Assembly (NCBI GenBank): GCA_964353355.1
Contig: CAYGVT010000138.1
Coordinates: forward strand, 1-33,107
Length of the DNA stretch: 33,107 bases
Source: CAYGVT01 sp964353355
GTDB lineage: Archaea; Thermoplasmatota; DTKX01; GCA-020343715
Reading direction: 5' to 3'
Part shown: piece after piece, positions 32,494 through 33,107 of the stretch
How the letters are laid out: each line of letters opens with the position of its first letter
How positions within the stretch are numbered: position 1 is the first letter of the stretch
Notes under the pieces: generated by a model
Told to the model about the DNA's origin: nothing
Databases searched by the model: none
Seen by the model: the letters and a program-made list of their open reading frames with translations, nothing else
Program-made: the position numbers and the translations under genes

Positions 32494-33107
32494 CAGGCCT
32501 CACCCCCCGTGCGCAGGAGGGCCATCGCCTGCTCCCACAGCTGGAAGCGGGAGAACCCGTACTCGTCGATGGCGTTCTCCGGACAGCTGGCGACGCACGT
32601 GCCGCAGCCCTTGCACAGGCTCGCGGTGATGACCGCCTTGCGGTCCGGTCCCTTGGCGATCGCGGCGTATGGGCACACCCTGACGCACGTGCCGCAGCCC
32701 GTGCACCTCTCCGGGTCGATGTACGAGACGATGGGCTCGCTCATGACCTTGGGGCTCCTCAGCAGCGTCATGGCCCTGGCGGAGGCGCCGAGGGCCTGGC
32801 TCACGCTCTCCTCGATGTCCTTGGGGAACTGCGCCGTGCCGCAGAGGAAGATGCCGTCCGTCGCGAAGTCCACCGGGCGCAGCTTGACGTGGGCTTCGGA
32901 GAAGAAGCCATGTTCGTCCAAGGGGACCTTGAGCATCTCCGAGACCACCCGCGCTCCCGGTGATGGCAGCACCGCCGCCGACAGCGCCACCAGGTCCGCC
33001 TCGAACTCCACCGCGAAGTCGAGGGCGGCGGGGCGCAGGCTGACCGTAAGGCTTTTTTTGTCCGCCTTGATCGCGGGGGGCTCGTCCTCGCGATAACGCA
33101 GGAAGAG
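32493..33107 (-). CDS. hdrA: Second HdrA, C-terminal part (5' truncated by window end)
   Basis: The frame is open to the window edge, giving 204 C-terminal residues. It matches the end of the long HdrA: HVKLRPVDFATDGIFLCGTAQFPKDIEESVSQALGASARA in pieces, then two [4Fe-4S] motifs CTGCGTCVRVCP and CKGCGTCVASCP. Unlike the long HdrA, the first cluster keeps the usual CP. A run of seven T (33053-33059; A7 on the coding strand) lies in the frame and is unusual in such GC-rich coding DNA, but the frame is intact on both sides. Its full size and lobe structure lie outside the window. Confidence 0.9.
   Translation of the reverse strand, partial: LFLRYREDEPPAIKADKKSLTVSLRPAALDFAVEFEADLVALSAAVLPSPGARVVSEMLKVPLDEHGFFSEAHVKLRPVDFATDGIFLCGTAQFPKDIEESVSQALGASARAMTLLRSPKVMSEPIVSYIDPERCTGCGTCVRVCPYAAIAKGPDRKAVITASLCKGCGTCVASCPENAIDEYGFSRFQLWEQAMALLRTGGEA

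Noticed and set aside
33053..33059. Homopolymer run of seven as a possible frameshift in the partial hdrA
   Set aside because: The frame remains open and HdrA-like on both sides, so there is no sign of a break.
25074..33107. Reading the Mvh-Hdr operon as proof of a methanogen
   Set aside because: Hdr and Mvh homologues occur in non-methanogens, no mcr genes are seen, and the nearby C1 genes are folate-type.

Overview
The window is a GC-rich (roughly two thirds G+C) archaeal chromosome segment. Archaeal origin is supported by a VAT/Cdc48-type double AAA+ ATPase, TATA-like boxes 24-28 bases ahead of many start codons (leaderless transcripts), an MvhADG-HdrABC set, and a full HypABCDEF set with NikR. 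A Thermoplasmatota-like euryarchaeon is my best guess, but no rRNA or other decisive marker is present. No mcr genes are seen.

Left part (1-4.7 kb, plus strand): the C-terminal part of an AMP-forming acetyl-CoA synthetase, formate-tetrahydrofolate ligase (fhs), bifunctional FolD, and a GPR1/FUN34/YaaH acetate-type transporter. Together they point to acetate handling and tetrahydrofolate-linked one-carbon flow. From 4.8 to 10.8 kb, minus strand: a Cdc48/VAT unfoldase, an Hsp20 chaperone, ornithine carbamoyltransferase, two paralogous winged-helix regulators and a UbiX-type flavin prenyltransferase. UbiX is coupled to a large single-pass PKD surface protein (10.8-14.0 kb). A secreted CARDB protein diverges from that gene and runs into nikR.

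Middle (15.3-23.6 kb): a nickel and [NiFe]-hydrogenase maturation island. nikR and hypB diverge from a mirror-image promoter. hypB-hypF and hypC-hypA-hypD follow on the plus strand. A lower-GC gene for a small membrane protein, hypE, and two maturation proteases separated by a GGGGCT-type repeat lie on the minus strand.

Right part (23.7 kb to the end, minus strand): a tightly packed operon read right to left: hdrA (partial) - mvhD fused to a winged helix - a 1010-residue double HdrA - mvhD - a separate winged-helix protein - mvhG - mvhA - hdrC - hdrB. Junctions are ATGA, TGATG, abutting, or a few bases. The operon encodes a cytoplasmic hydrogenase-heterodisulfide-reductase-type complex expected to bifurcate electrons from H2 to ferredoxin and a disulfide or other acceptor. 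The hyp genes and proteases would mature its MvhA subunit.

The least ordinary features are: the tandemly repeated hdrA-mvhD-winged-helix module, fused in one copy and split in the other; the Lys/Glu and Pro/Ala N-terminal tail on MvhG; the symmetric nikR/hypB promoter; and the inverted and direct repeats around the two winged-helix regulators.
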